Source of the DNA: Sinotaia quadrata
Lineage: Eukaryota; Mollusca; Gastropoda; Architaenioglossa; Viviparidae
Assembly: GCA_028829895.1 (NCBI GenBank)
Contig: CM054178.1
Location: 70,009,835-70,073,834, forward strand
Direction: 5' to 3'
Length of the DNA stretch: 64,000 nucleotides
Program-made: the position numbers and the translations under genes
Shown here: positions 49,001 to 53,989 of the stretch, one piece after another
How the letters are laid out: each line of letters starts with the position of its first letter
Position numbering within the stretch: the first letter of the stretch is position 1
Notes under the pieces: model-generated
Database searches by the model: none
Seen by the model: only the letters and a program-made list of their open reading frames with translations
What the model was told of the DNA's origin: nothing

Positions 49001-49456
49001 TATGTTGTTGTATAGTGTTATCAAAGTTATCATTTTGCTGAGCTTTGTTTTATTGCTGTCCTCGTTGTTTTGCTCAGAATTACGTGGACAGCAATAAAAT
49101 AGCGTTGTCAAAGTGATCATATTGTTTATGTTTGCACATTTAAATACATGCACGTTTTGTTTTTTCTACCTGTTGTGCTGGATTGTTGTCGATATTTTTA
49201 ATTTGCATATTATTCCTAACTCTGATATAATTATTATCAGTATAATTTATGTATTTTAGATACTTTCCTGATATTTCTTCAAAGTTTTCATTTTTGCTAA
49301 ATTGTTGCTGGTTTTTTTTTTAATTCAACCACATTTTCGCTCATTTTGCTACACTGTTGTCAGTTGTGTCATTGTATATTTCTGGTAGTTGTGACGTCAC
49401 TATTGATCGCTCAGTTTATACTTACAGGTTGTGGGGATATTCTGCTTCACATCCAT
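17030..49456 (-). CDS. Multi-exon FABP-like gene with N-terminal repeat mini-exons (whole gene model)
   Basis: Eleven coding exons join in one phase-consistent frame of 867 bases (288 residues plus stop). Residues 1-142 are low complexity: a 10-residue start, then six copies of a degenerate 20-residue Ser/Thr/Pro/Glu/Lys repeat. Residues 143-275 match the intracellular lipid-binding protein (FABP) fold from the first strand (FIGHW) to the last (TTRVKCKR), about 132 residues, the usual family length. Residues 276-288 are an extra tail. No signal peptide is visible, so a cytosolic carrier of fatty acids or similar hydrophobic ligands is expected from the family. Two of its introns match known FABP positions: phase 1 after MKAT and phase 0 after DGRMLE. 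Every splice site used is GT-AG. Two introns contain LTR retrotransposons. The gene model is my own assembly without transcript data. The FABP half is more secure than the mini-exons, and the start exon is least secure. Confidence 0.82.
17140..17272. repeat. (CAAT)n microsatellite
   Basis: Imperfect CAAC/CAGC units followed by about 20 CAAT units, in the last intron of the FABP-like gene. Confidence 0.95.
17662..18256. repeat. 43-bp minisatellite, about 14 copies
   Basis: AAGTAAAGACACTACTGGAA followed by ACCAGCCCAACAACGAACA(C/G) recurs about 14 times, differing mainly at one C/G site and once at CATC. It lies in the last intron of the FABP-like gene. Confidence 0.97.
18419..18720. repeat. 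45-bp duplication and (GA)n microsatellite
   Basis: AAATCAAATAAAAACCAGCG recurs with its flanks at 18419-18523. About 32 GA units fill 18648-18711. Confidence 0.9.
18872..18942. repeat. 24-bp tandem repeat, three copies
   Basis: ATGACGCATCCCTAACGTAC plus TATA, three times, just beyond the fourth FABP exon in the intron. Confidence 0.92.
18991..19110 (-). CDS. FABP-like gene, fourth FABP exon
   Basis: 120 bases, phase 0-0. The acceptor TTTATCTATCTCTTAACAG is strong. It reads from GVASLDKSGKRITVVQ to FTIVREIMSDGRMLE, matching FABP strands G-I (T-L-D-x-G, then Q-K, then T-T-I-V-R-E-x-x-D-G-K-L). The donor GAA/GTAGGT falls at the classic third FABP intron, phase 0. A GT four bases further on is a poorer alternative because it breaks the phase with the last exon. 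The Arg in TIVREI sits where FABPs keep a ligand-carboxylate-binding Arg. Confidence 0.85.
19117..19235. repeat. About 31-bp tandem repeat, four copies
   Basis: AGAGATAGATAAAAGTGAGG with ATGTTTGAA recurs four times between the fourth FABP exon acceptor and element 1. Confidence 0.92.
19258..20940 (-). repeat. Element 1 3' LTR
   Basis: 1683 bp, the same sequence as the right-hand LTR. On the minus strand it is preceded directly by the purine tract, which fixes the orientation of the element. Confidence 0.93.
20941..20953 (-). other. Element 1 polypurine tract
   Basis: On the minus strand, AAAAGCAAGGGGG lies directly before the 3' LTR, the expected plus-strand DNA priming site. Confidence 0.8.
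20954..21628 (-). other. Element 1 non-coding stretch between ORF and polypurine tract
   Basis: About 675 AT-rich bases without a long frame. No remnant of pol can be seen, so pol was either lost cleanly or never present. Confidence 0.6.
21629..24553 (-). CDS. Element 1 974-codon ORF, Gag-like N-terminus, otherwise unknown
   Basis: A single uninterrupted frame of 974 codons. Residues 1-190 are charged and probably coiled coil. The start (GYRTEKELMNYVRTELDK) resembles the start of the Gag of element 2 (GYEKAELKKYVDEEI), suggesting a shared Gag-type N-terminus. Residues about 190-740 are rich in Thr, Ser, Asp and Glu, with repeated (K)IETDSI-C-V and FSDRT/FTDRT phrases that look like internal duplication. 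The C-terminal third is more basic and ends DDDVYWGWDRTTKIVLGRI. I see no Cys-x2-Cys-x4-His-x4-Cys knuckle, no Asp-Thr-Gly protease site and no integrase or polymerase motif. The long open frame in a young copy implies that selection on the protein was recent. Its function is unknown; structural Gag, or a carrier for trans-mobilisation, is a guess. Confidence 0.85.
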   Translation of the reverse strand: MDISDLEQVIADLREIGSLIGYRTEKELMNYVRTELDKREKEEAEREIEREEIEDDHIIALINLGINYRKNSVGSLQLVEILKREQKIGISLEYRGEQLRIFVLLELNEKEIEHREEIRSSISSRAKQLCDKDFRFKGEGEAEIRDLTFEIRKLKKEKLRLMERKESLELEWLWTEIETESKIAGESTVDKLRQEGQAVNFDLPRSNTASVETDTQKLVALPSTADELDSLIENKNKCFDETITVQHANQFTKTVGTPPKLDLETETRKDTVVKDLITRVEFGQTHTPPCTCDTLFDGLNAHDKIETDSIGCVPLRCDETSSNTVTDFSDRTNMHEKIETDSISCVSSKGSDTSTEFTDRTVSLRENVLATKTDIGRSRSPMIDVSHDVILEHKIIALCEVSSANTLTARETEVFDPDDSIGSITDRDNVPMINSFTSDDMTVVRAETEFFSKRDMEEDIVENCTGTVNDNACVLTCMHAVVGDMAEPSADKSLNGISDVDRSHGTGTTFIDSPVEIKECREYVPKTETSGSKEEGVSLTDMFLDSLTLSTECNPELIKDTVQMSDRTRLIGNENRSDGLITRVGGTSGLLLTSDAENYDRGNRGSVAYNTQGVDMVMLFSVIETGNIHCQLVTETDRISIVDSDDLMRGHIELTESVETDYVRSINGMVQGRQSVTLGEFKTEPLFIQPQESDLLASESDHTVTRVTKETQTYVVKERDKLTDITVEHLVVNGLKQKTTSGMRYFTSVYDKIRRTEPPDLGEKLMLQFRYFRETGSHDRAHLQTYDVRLDAKWTHSRSDAIPTKDVECMRTRDVQCVHNDVTTYARNTKRANFHLRELSDKAKSDRFEIQTSQSQGHSDTDMIRNVSRSLKLLDRVETSHAETDTTRNILNLTSTLESFERDKTLQGRTYRTRNEKSKLDMQYIVPHSDILANRVRKKEYSCHAVDMLTHMDDDVYWGWDRTTKIVLGRIVQQ
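24554..25137 (-). other. Element 1 leader between primer site and ORF
   Basis: About 580 bases of untranslated leader; no ORF and no recognised motif. A packaging signal would be expected here, but none can be identified by eye. Confidence 0.6.
25138..25155 (-). other. Element 1 primer-binding site (tRNA-Pro type)
   Basis: On the minus strand, two bases after the 5' LTR, the sequence is TGGGGGCTCGTCCGGGAT. This is complementary to the 3' end of tRNA-Pro and is the same 18-nt site known from murine leukaemia virus-type elements. It is where minus-strand DNA synthesis is primed. Confidence 0.9.
25158..26840 (-). repeat. Element 1 5' LTR
   Basis: 1683 bp, reading on the minus strand from TGTGACGATC to ACGTAACA. 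Identical to 19258-20940 at constant offset 5900 in my line-by-line comparison. A chance 60-codon frame (26622-26804) is shared with the other LTR and has no support as a gene. Confidence 0.93.
26875..27460. repeat. (CTGT)n/(CTAT)n and ACACATCTAC-rich repeats
   Basis: Tetranucleotide run at 26875-27030, then a long imperfect array of ACACATCTACACATACATAC-like units to 27460, beside the third FABP exon. The 164-codon frame across it is a repeat artefact. Confidence 0.93.
27524..27582 (-). CDS. FABP-like gene, third FABP exon
   Basis: 59 bases entering in phase 1 and leaving in phase 0. The leftover T makes Phe, and the exon reads RFQIGVEFQETSLDGTVFQ. This is the conserved FABP segment F-x-L-G-x-E-F-x-E-x-(T/S)-x-D-G, the most recognisable motif in the gene. 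The donor is CTTCCAG/GTACTGG. The acceptor GAATAAGGAAG has a poor pyrimidine tract. Confidence 0.85.
27871..28042. repeat. (CA)n with regular CCGCA interruptions
   Basis: About 170 bases of CA dinucleotides with CCGCA or CAGCA breaks. All long frames here are artefacts. Confidence 0.97.
28043..29004. other. FABP-like gene intron sequence, no further exon confirmed
   Basis: Unique AT-rich DNA. A perfect minus-strand donor (CGAAAAG/GTGAGT) at 28413 follows several AG dinucleotides, but no reading of it fits the FABP fold, because the exons on either side already join in phase. Confidence 0.5.
29005..29121 (-). CDS. FABP-like gene, second FABP exon
   Basis: 117 bases in phase 1-1, covering the portal helices and strands B-C: GVS near the start, then KKLNFDLNQEYHDFLSNTF, where FABPs have a K-P-T-x-x-I-S-x-x-G-D-x-x-x-I-x-(T/S)-x-S-T-F pattern. 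The donor is TTTCTT/GTTAGT. The acceptor is a CAG-AAG-AAG series. Using the third AG (exon start 29115) removes two Glu codons and gives MKATGVS, which fits the family better, so the true start may be 29121, 29118 or 29115. Confidence 0.75.
29335..29496 (-). CDS. FABP-like gene, fusion exon: sixth repeat plus first FABP exon
   Basis: 162 bases, phase 1-1. The acceptor is ATTTCCATCAG, with GC as the first exon bases as in mini-exons B-D. The first 18 residues (SLIGTSSTTLDSAELERK) are a sixth, degenerate repeat. After a 15-residue linker the frame enters the FABP domain with FIGHWRTESLENWDEFMK. This is nearly the family signature G-x-W...N-(F/Y)-(D/E)-x-(F/Y)-M, with T and W at two signature positions. 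The exon ends after MKAT plus one base (G/GTAATCGG), the standard first FABP intron position and phase. Confidence 0.85.
29614..29720. repeat. Short inverted repeat with tRNA-like boxes
   Basis: ATAGTCCAG at 29614-29622 pairs with CTGGACTAT at 29712-29720. AGTCCAGTGGTTAG resembles an A box, and GCTTCAACTCC, about 75 bases on, weakly resembles a B box. It may be an old tRNA-derived insertion in the intron between mini-exon E and the fusion exon. Confidence 0.3.
30143..30309. repeat. 33-bp tandem repeat, five copies
   Basis: GGACGCGTACAAGAATTGAC followed by ACATTTGTATAAA, with two subtypes alternating (ATAAAGGAC and ATACAGAAC). Confidence 0.93.
30395..30870. repeat. Degenerate 45-50-bp tandem repeat, about nine copies
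   Basis: AAAGTGATAAAGATATAAAG with GTATATAAATGCACAGAAGGA recurs to within about 60 bases of mini-exon E. Long minus-strand frames through it are artefacts. Confidence 0.9.
30929..30988 (-). CDS. FABP-like gene, mini-exon E (60 nt)
   Basis: The acceptor is GTCTTTTTCAG and the donor is AAGCT/GTAGATCG. Sixty bases, phase 1-1, reading SSTDKSPLTPVPISQEKIS. The SSTD opening matches mini-exon A. The donor is a weaker GTAGAT. It was picked because it restores exactly 60 bases and the common phase. Confidence 0.65.
31138..31258 (+). mobile_element. 3' tail of a second copy of the same non-LTR family
   Basis: CTTGGTT...GTCAACAGTCAGCAGAAGTC followed by AAAAAGGCACAATAAATAATAGTAATAATAA closely resembles the tail at 40541-40610. 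It lies immediately upstream of the 31262 fragment, so two 5'-truncated copies probably landed next to each other. Confidence 0.45.
31262..31860 (+). mobile_element. Decayed non-LTR retrotransposon fragment, left part (restriction-like endonuclease type)
   Basis: Conceptual translation in shifting frames gives fragments typical of the C-terminal part of non-LTR elements with a restriction-like endonuclease. A zinc-finger-like CRLC lies near 31502, and IRTDRVIPARRPDIVVVNKS lies near 31710-31770. The PD...IIYVA stretch corresponds to a P-D...(D)-V-A catalytic core, but the second acidic residue is Tyr. Several stops and frameshifts make it a pseudogene. It is cut off at 31860 by the insertion of element 2 and resumes at 40361. 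Confidence 0.7.
32255..32262 (+). promoter_or_regulatory. Element 2 TATA box in LTR
   Basis: GCTATATAAGAGG is a strong TATA-box match in the first quarter of the LTR, the usual place for an LTR promoter. The 3' LTR carries the same box. Confidence 0.6.
33355..33360 (+). terminator. Element 2 polyadenylation signal in LTR
   Basis: AATAAA followed within about 60 bases by the GT-rich stretch TGTATGTCATGTGTGTCTATG, the arrangement expected at the R-U5 border. An earlier AATAAA occurs near 33206. Confidence 0.5.
33580..33597 (+). other. Element 2 primer-binding site
   Basis: Two bases after the 5' LTR the sequence is TGGTGACCACTGACCGTG. Its first eight bases fit a tRNA ending GGTCACCA, such as tRNA-Trp. 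The rest matches only with a gap, so the primer identity is uncertain. Confidence 0.6.
33598..34040 (+). other. Element 2 untranslated leader
   Basis: About 440 bases between primer site and gag ATG, with no ORF and no recognised motif. Confidence 0.6.
34041..38510 (+). CDS. Element 2 Gag-Pol polyprotein, order Gag-PR-IN-RT-RNase H
   Basis: 1489 codons without frameshift. Residues 1-180 are a coiled coil; 185-350 are a Gag capsid-like region. A zinc knuckle lies at C410-x2-C413-x4-H418-x4-C423, and an aspartic protease VDTGAS motif has its catalytic Asp at 456. Integrase has the zinc site H641, H648, C678, C681, the triad D711, D771, E807 (D-D35-E) and a GPY module at 948-950. The reverse transcriptase spans about 1060-1240, with LPFGLANAPATF at 1191-1202 and the active site FFDD at 1219-1222 (usually Y-x-D-D). 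RNase H has acidic residues near D1370, E1411, D1436 and D1479. Placing IN upstream of RT is opposite to the normal gypsy order and matches Gmr1-type elements. All catalytic residues I looked for are present, so the copy may be active. There is no env and no chromodomain. Confidence 0.95.
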   Translation: MAELVNIKKELMAMVREFGYEKAELKKYVDEEIAKWYVAKENEAKEAIELEEKRQVAKDLEMRTLRELEDKRELAKQLEMQNLRELEEKRAKEARELEDRKNELEEKRAKEARDFKEKEIQDMREIELLKIQSARDLEDKRQEVEEKKLKLKARAHQEQLELAKQEVTAREKLLDGTAKQQAELNKPRTRLAFFNPEVETIDEFLTRFDSFIANFNYTDIEKKQQLGQILQGESSRAFTDLTRDPAITYADLKTGLMRTFQCTAEGFRKMFRRAIPKANDTMQAFGTRLRHYLDRWIDLTDIRKTYEGLFDLILRDQFLHIAPPAMTTYLQRNPPTNFCDMLKLADTYNDYPDPVITRSAPRPPLTNRQKYTPKPNRPMTKSEKPEPVQRTYTKSQDVRRHTRDSPPMTCYTCKGKGHSSQNCPSPRDVKVCTETGATLKTQQATVNGQKVKILVDTGASISCINAKLVRPEQYLRGSVRIRCVMGHLSTCPRATVHVTSPVFSGTVTAAVIRDMQFGFILSPGQCDAHTDGIYPVLPVTTRAQRERSKQGPPALKIVENTFPQLTPSQLSHLQQEDKSLSSMLKLARKNTITSSKYATMTYFLKDGLAFRRTDFKENDTRSTTCLFTPTPLRQLILSFAHDSIMSGHQGARRTEQRIREDFFWPGLSRDVRSYVRTCTQCQQHIDRGRVSRVPLEIVPTVEEPFLKVAVDIIGPIIPAAEGGYRYILTIVDFATRYPEAVALKGITAIEVADALIDVFSRTGVPREILSDQGTQFTSAMMAETMRLLACKQLFSSPYHAQSNGAVERFNGTIKKMLIKMASEQPDQWPRFLAPLLFAYRELPQESTGYSPFQLLYGRQPRGPLKLIKETWVKGDTVTDGKDVHTYVAELRQRLTETCHLAQENIRQKQPRYKRNFDRTAVERNLEPGQLVLLLRPTHNNRMQMHWRGPYRVIKRVKQNDYSIQIGNKQKTYHINMLKRYYERSDEQIQSVNVALIQLEDSNFRTDMMSAETQPNSAVTVDQVEIDSNLTVEQRDAMSKLLHRHARIFTDQPGHSDLVEHRIKLLSDKPIRLKQYPQKYESTKYIAEQVREMQKQGVIEQSISPYSSPVVLVKKKDGTLRFCVDYRQLNEITEFDAEPIPNQDELFAKLTKAHYFSKFDMCKGYWQLSVAIDDRPKTAFPTPLGLFQFCRLPFGLANAPATFARFMRKLPLESVDALNFFDDILVATGTWDQHLSSVGGLLDILERHKLTVKPTKVRAGFREIEFLGHIISDGQIGPNLDLTAAIRDMTLPTTKKQVRAVLGLVGYYRKFVPNFSTLLKPLTDLTGNKQPTKIRWTAECSTALEKVKDILTSKPVLQLPDFDKRFIVRTDASDEGLGAILLQETDDEYLPVAYASKKLLDRETRYSTIEKECLAIVWALKKFSAYLYSKPFILQCDHKPLTYLRTSMYDNARLTRWTLLLQEYSFVVEHIVGRENSGADALSRHAITAI
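38628..38637 (+). other. Element 2 polypurine tract
   Basis: AAGAAGGGGG lies one base before the 3' LTR. Confidence 0.8.
38639..40355 (+). repeat. Element 2 3' LTR
   Basis: 1717 bp, the counterpart of the left LTR. It follows the purine tract and is followed by the second copy of the ATGAT target duplication. Confidence 0.93.
40361..40610 (+). mobile_element. Decayed non-LTR retrotransposon fragment, right part
   Basis: Directly after the element 2 target duplication, the translation continues with a stop-containing stretch including AEVVPVVLRSLG, which corresponds to the conserved V-x-P-V-V-I-G-A-L-G region that follows the endonuclease core in this family. It ends in a UTR-like tail with GACAGTCAATAGAAGTC and an AATAATAATT run. 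Left and right parts together are one older copy split by the LTR insertion. Confidence 0.65.
40785..41080. repeat. About 28-bp tandem repeat, about nine copies
   Basis: TTTCGTCTATCACTTGGTTA followed by TATAAAGC, varied copies, in the intron between mini-exons D and E. Confidence 0.9.
41658..41717 (-). CDS. FABP-like gene, mini-exon D (60 nt)
   Basis: The acceptor ends CTAAAATCAG and the donor is TGAAAG/GTACTG. Sixty bases, phase 1-1, reading TPTETFSLPGLAEKSEEMK. The intron on its 3' side holds element 2; without that insertion it would be about 2.2 kb. Confidence 0.72.
41720..45449. other. Intron between mini-exons C and D
   Basis: Mostly unique AT-rich sequence with a CTACTACTAC stretch at 41790-41810 and 43765-43840. 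A 46-bp repeat (GTTTCTGATTGAACTAATAC and neighbours, three copies) lies at 42711-42855. A degenerate CGTAGTTAAGAACAGCAGT family lies at 43920-44280. I found no further mini-exon. Confidence 0.6.
44965..45320. repeat. 54-bp tandem repeat, about six copies
   Basis: AGAAAGATGTGTAGAGATCA with GAAAAGGTATGCATACAGACGTGTATATAACATT. The first copies are nearly identical and the last two diverge. Being a multiple of three, it gives false open frames on both strands. Confidence 0.94.
45450..45509 (-). CDS. FABP-like gene, mini-exon C (60 nt)
   Basis: The acceptor ends TTTTAACCAG and the donor is GAAAT/GTATTAA. Sixty bases, phase 1-1, reading NVAETRSSILFPTTQEPKK. It is close to mini-exon B (V-x-E-T-x-S-x-I, then P, then E-x-KK). 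The leftover T joins GC of the next exon and encodes Cys. Confidence 0.75.
45720..46280. repeat. 21-23-bp degenerate tandem repeat, about 25 copies
   Basis: GTCAGAATGATTTGTGTAT/AAG G units fill the intron between mini-exons B and C. Confidence 0.93.
46397..46456 (-). CDS. FABP-like gene, mini-exon B (60 nt)
   Basis: The acceptor ends TTTAAATCAG and the donor is GAAAA/GTACTTG. Sixty bases, phase 1 on both sides, reading SVTETQSTIVTPVALEQKK. The first 25 or so bases and the following intron resemble mini-exons C and D (intron start GTACTTG or GTACTG, then a GAATTGCATGCAT-like stretch), which supports common origin by duplication. Confidence 0.75.
46900..47730. repeat. Tandem repeats in the intron between mini-exons A and B
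   Basis: A degenerate GTATATAGGACAGAAAG family at 46950-47230, then a 28-bp unit AATAAGAAATGAAAAGCAGG plus ACAACATT, about 15 copies, at 47265-47725. Confidence 0.92.
47873..47929 (-). CDS. FABP-like gene, mini-exon A (57 nt)
   Basis: The acceptor TTGACAATCAG and donor GAAAG/GTAATTT bound 57 bases. The only open frame enters and leaves in phase 1 and reads SSTDAENMNAIPLPRGKK. The other two frames contain stops. It shares the x-x-T-(E/D) start and the basic KK end with the other mini-exons and is one codon shorter than they are. Confidence 0.7.
48010..49425. other. Intron between the start exon and mini-exon A
   Basis: A degenerate 45-60-bp family around GAAAAATGTAAAGTCA(A/T)AGTG at 48055-48245, then TTGTTGTCAATGTTGTCATT-like degenerate repeats at 48600-49360. 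No other exon found. Confidence 0.6.
49426..49456 (-). CDS. FABP-like gene, putative first coding exon
   Basis: Reads MDVKQNIPTT plus one base, followed by a consensus donor (AACCT then GTAAGTAT). The ATG has an A-rich context (CACAATGG). A second in-frame ATG lies seven codons upstream at 49477, preceded by an in-frame TGA, so the protein may start there instead and be 295 residues long. An AG preceded by a weak pyrimidine stretch also lies just upstream, so an upstream non-coding exon is possible. The leftover T joins the CC of the next exon to give Ser. Chosen because phase and donor both fit; there is no homology support for this exon. Confidence 0.55.
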
Positions 49457-49479
49457 TGTGACTTCCTGACATGGCATGA

Positions 49480-52400
49480 CACGAATTTGTCATATGGAAG
49501 TCGGAATCATCCAGGAAGTAAGAAATAGGCAATGATTACTCAGGGAAGGCATTTGATCTTGTCTTTCAAGAAAAACGAAAAAAGTTATAGGACGTATTAC
49601 AATGTAGATTTTCTGAATTGTGATTACACTATCTGGCTTGAAGATCCATAAACAAACAAAAATATGTATCATTTTCAAAATGTATCCATACACACATAGG
49701 AATAAAGGCAAGATTTGAAACTACATCTAGAATATTTATATGTAAATAGAAGCAACGACAATACGGAAAACTATGTACTTCCGATATCCTGGCAAAGAAA
49801 ACCAATAAGGCATTAAAAAAGATAGGACATTTTAAACTACAATTAAAAAGTGTTAAGTCTCGTACATCACGTCCTAATATTTCTGTTTTTCACATAACAA
49901 AAGCACATGTTCAATATAATTATATATTATGACAGGATTAAACAAACTGACAATCTCCCCCCCAAAAAAAAAATCATCATCATTATCACCACCACCACAA
50001 CCACAGCAAAAATCAACATCAAGAATAATAATGAAATGAAACGAATAATAATAATAATTTTATAAAATTTGATTCACTCAAATCTATTTATATTAAGAAA
50101 TAATAAAAATTGTAATACAAACAATATATATATATATATATCTCAAAATATCTTGCTATTCCATATTTACAAGCTAATATACCTAAAAATACGTGTTCTA
50201 AATTTATATTCAGTCAAACGAGTAAATGATGCATTGCAAGGAAATATTTCATTTAATAATTATATTTCTCCCAGTCATTTATATCACTAAATAAGTTCTA
50301 TAATGAAAATGCGAATATTTCATGCAATACCTGTAGTGCAAAACAGAATTTTCTACATCAAGTAACTTTTTAATCTCAGTCCTTTGGCTGGTCTCGTTCT
50401 CATAAATTATAATCATTGGATAATAGAAAACTACTCACTCAGATTGCATTACATCAGTAATCTAGAATATTCTTGCCTCGAGCTGTTTACATCAACAGAC
50501 ACTTTCATAAATAACACCATAAGGAGTGCCCAAGGTTGGGTTACTCTGACAATTAATTAGCAATTTAAATAACAATTTAAAATTAAAAATAGGGAGAGGC
50601 AAATGGACCCTGTCACACTTTCGTTTCCTAATTTTTTCTTTAACAACCAAATTTGAGCGATGTAGAAACGTTTATAGTACTGATTGCGAGCACAGTTAAA
50701 ATTTTATTTTCATGTTTTCGCCTATTTTCTAGATATTAAGTAGCCTGCGAAACTAAAATAATGTGGTAACGAATTAAAATTTTAGAGGCATACGTTTCTG
50801 TCAATGAGTTAGATTACAGGAATAACATAGAGGAATTTTATGAAGAGTATTTGCTAATAATTATAGAGTTAGGACGATATATTGCATCTTAACTTAAGTA
50901 TATTAAAACTTAATAAAAGAGAAAAATAGATGCATCACCAAATCCATTTTTATCGCCATTATTCTAAAAAAAAAATACTGTTGAAATTACTGAATTAAAT
51001 ATCCTTTCAAAAATCGCCACATCATTTTAAGATCGTCACATGAATTCTTACCACAAAAGACTTTACATTTGTGGAATCCAAGTAGGTCTCATCTTTACTT
51101 TTGCCATGATAGAAGAAGACAACGAAATGTTTTTTGTGCTAAGTATGACGTAAGTCTTAGCATGATGTCATTTATGTTCTGACGTCAGTAAATCTTTTAA
51201 TCAGCGGAGCCCTTTTATCTAAGTAGAGATCATACAGCATAAGGGGAACAGTGAAATACAATGTTCTGTAATTGAATTCTAAATTCCAATCAGGGATCCA
51301 ACGTGTTAAATGAATACATTAAAACATAGAATATTGTGCTAGCACGAACAGACACATGTTTATGCCACAGGCGCACACACATAATTTATTGACACAATAT
51401 GAATAGCTAGCAATTATAACATGAATACGGTTTGCTTGCTTGGTTTTGTTCTTTTTGACAATTTTGTGTACTGCAACTGTCGCCGGATTAGACTGCTAGT
51501 ATCCGTTGTGTGTGACGTTACCATCCTTTATCAGCATGCAAGGGATACCAATATTTCCTTGACAGCAATATCTCACAATTGTGCCAGGAGTTCTAAGAAA
51601 ATGAAATTGCGAATTGCAGATTCACATTTTTTTCCGAGTAAATTTTCATTTCTCGCTGGAGGAGTGCTGTGTAACACAAACGATGCCTCCCAGAGGGACG
51701 AATTAACGCAGACTGTTTTAATTAGTAGTTCTGTATAAATCCACCGTGCTTACGTCACTTACGTATGTCATTTTAAGACTTTTATGTGTTTGTGGATAAA
51801 AGCGTACGTGCTTGTGTGTATTTGTGTGCGCATGAGTAACGCGCATGTGTGAATGTTTCCGGCTTGCTTGTCTGTGTCAGTGTTGTACAAATATGTGTTG
51901 CGTATCCACAAGCCTTGTTTCATTATGATTGCTGCCCTAATATATAATTTTCAAACAAATTACGACACTAAAACTTCTTCAAGTGTGCGTGTAGATTTTG
52001 CGCTATTTATTTCTCTCCTTTGATGTTATTTTGTCTAAACGGACACTAAATAAAATCCTTGCAAAAACAGAGCAAAATTATTACTATTTTGTTGTGCTTT
52101 AATAATGAAATCACATTGCTGTGAATCATTGCGGTCCTTCCTTTATGCTCACTAAGGTAAAATCAAGATGGGTCTGTTACAAACTTTTATAATTTCAAGG
52201 AATGATTTGAAATTTTTCCATGTTGTCCTACTAAACTATAACACACGCAGTAAATAATTATTTATTATGGGAGTCAAATGTCTAGAAACAGGGAAAGAAA
52301 AAAAAAATCATCATTGCTTATAAACAAATTACGTGCATGCCAAGAAATTTTGGCACCGAGACAGGAAAATATAAACAAATAAAAACACAAGAAATGGCGT

Positions 52401-53130
52401 TTTATTCTCAACATTTCATTATTTCGTATAAAATGTCATTATTTAACAAATATTCTTTCTTAATACGGTCGTCTCTCCTGACAAAATGAACATCTATTTC
52501 TACGTGGAAAGTGGTGATAAAGGAAATCACGGAGTTATAATTATAACACAACCACACTCCAAGAAAATAACAATAACAAATAATAATAATAATAATAATA
52601 TCTGTATACTAAATAATGAGTTCATTGCAAGTTACGAGTAATCGCCTAGCCAGTTACTGACACCTCTGGAAATACTTGTCATAGGAGTTCGCAAGGAAGA
52701 AGGGCGACACAGTAATCATTACTGATTGGAGAGGTTATTGCAGCGGTAAATTGAGAAAAGAGTGAAGAAACAAAGCAAATACATGTAGATGTGAGACCAT
52801 AGTACTGTAGGGAATGAAAACGTGCATTTGTAGAAATTTTCCCTCCCTATTTATCATGCCTTTTGAAATACTTTATACTTCCATAATTTTAAAAGAATTG
52901 CTCTAAAAAAGAAACAAGATCTGTATGATAGGAGTCACATTTATATTAGACGATTTAAATTCCATAATTTAAAAAAAATGCTTTAAAAAAGAAACAAGAT
53001 CTGTAAGATAAGAGTCACATATATATATATTGGACGATTTAATCGTTTATGATTAATGTAAATGTTCTTCTTTGATCGTGGCTCCTTTCACTTGCAATGG
53101 TTTTAATAATTATCATTTGAATTTAAATGA
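49480..53130. other. Intergenic interval between the two divergent genes
   Basis: Unique AT-rich DNA with small AT and trinucleotide runs (49975-50060, 52578-52600). A near-duplicate pair around AAAAAAGAAACAAGATCTGT lies at 52905 and 52985. A minus-strand donor-like GTG/GTAAGAATT near 51050 could be a 5' UTR exon of the FABP-like gene. The 105-codon frame at 51421 has no support. Both promoters should lie here or just right of it; none can be pinpointed. Confidence 0.5.
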
Positions 53131-53138
53131 AATAAGCA

Positions 53139-53142
53139 CTTA

Positions 53143-53204
<62 letters not shown>

Positions 53205-53400
53205 ATGCATACATAAAATGTTAATTTTTAAAGGACTATTTGTATTTTGTCTCAGTCTGATACATGCATTATGATACGTACTGTAAAATAAATGCTAAAG
53301 CATTAAATTCAATAAGTTGACTATTAAATTTCTCTCTCTTTCACTCACTCACTCACTCACTCACTCACTCACTCACTCACTCACTCACTCACTCACTCAA
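53139..53400. repeat. (CA)n and (TCAC)n microsatellites
   Basis: About 31 CA units at 53141-53201 and about 15 TCAC units at 53341-53399. Confidence 0.96.
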
Positions 53401-53989
53401 ACCAACCAATCCCACCCACCTACTCACTCACTTGTGATTAGTATAAAAGAAAATAAAATCGATGTGGACTTTAGAAAACTGGAACAAGTAGTTGTACTAC
53501 AAGAGTGATAGGAGAAATACCAAGTTTAGTTTCGTATAATTTAAATAAAGCCGCACATTAATATTCTATTGCTTAGCTTCGTAAATTTTGAATAACGTCG
53601 CAGTTTAATCTTTTACCTGCCACAAGTTTAGTTTCTTATAAATAATAAATATATAATTACCTCAATCTCCTACCCTTCACATGTAAAAAAAAAAGTTTTT
53701 TTTTTATAATTTAAATAAAGCCACACTTAAGTCTTCTACCCACCTCCTGCTTTAAGTTTTATTTAATTTAACTAAAGTCGCACTTCATTCTTATACCCCC
53801 GACATATGTTTTAGTTTCGTATAATATAGAGTCGCACTTTAGTCTTCTCCCTTTCACGTCTGTTTACGAGATAACATGAGTTACGCACTTTCAATAAGTG
53901 CGTCTTCATTCTGGATTAGCTCAAGGAAACTGACTTCCTTCCGTGCACCTCTGTCAATAGCCAGACCATGAGCGCTTGGGTTTCTTGTG

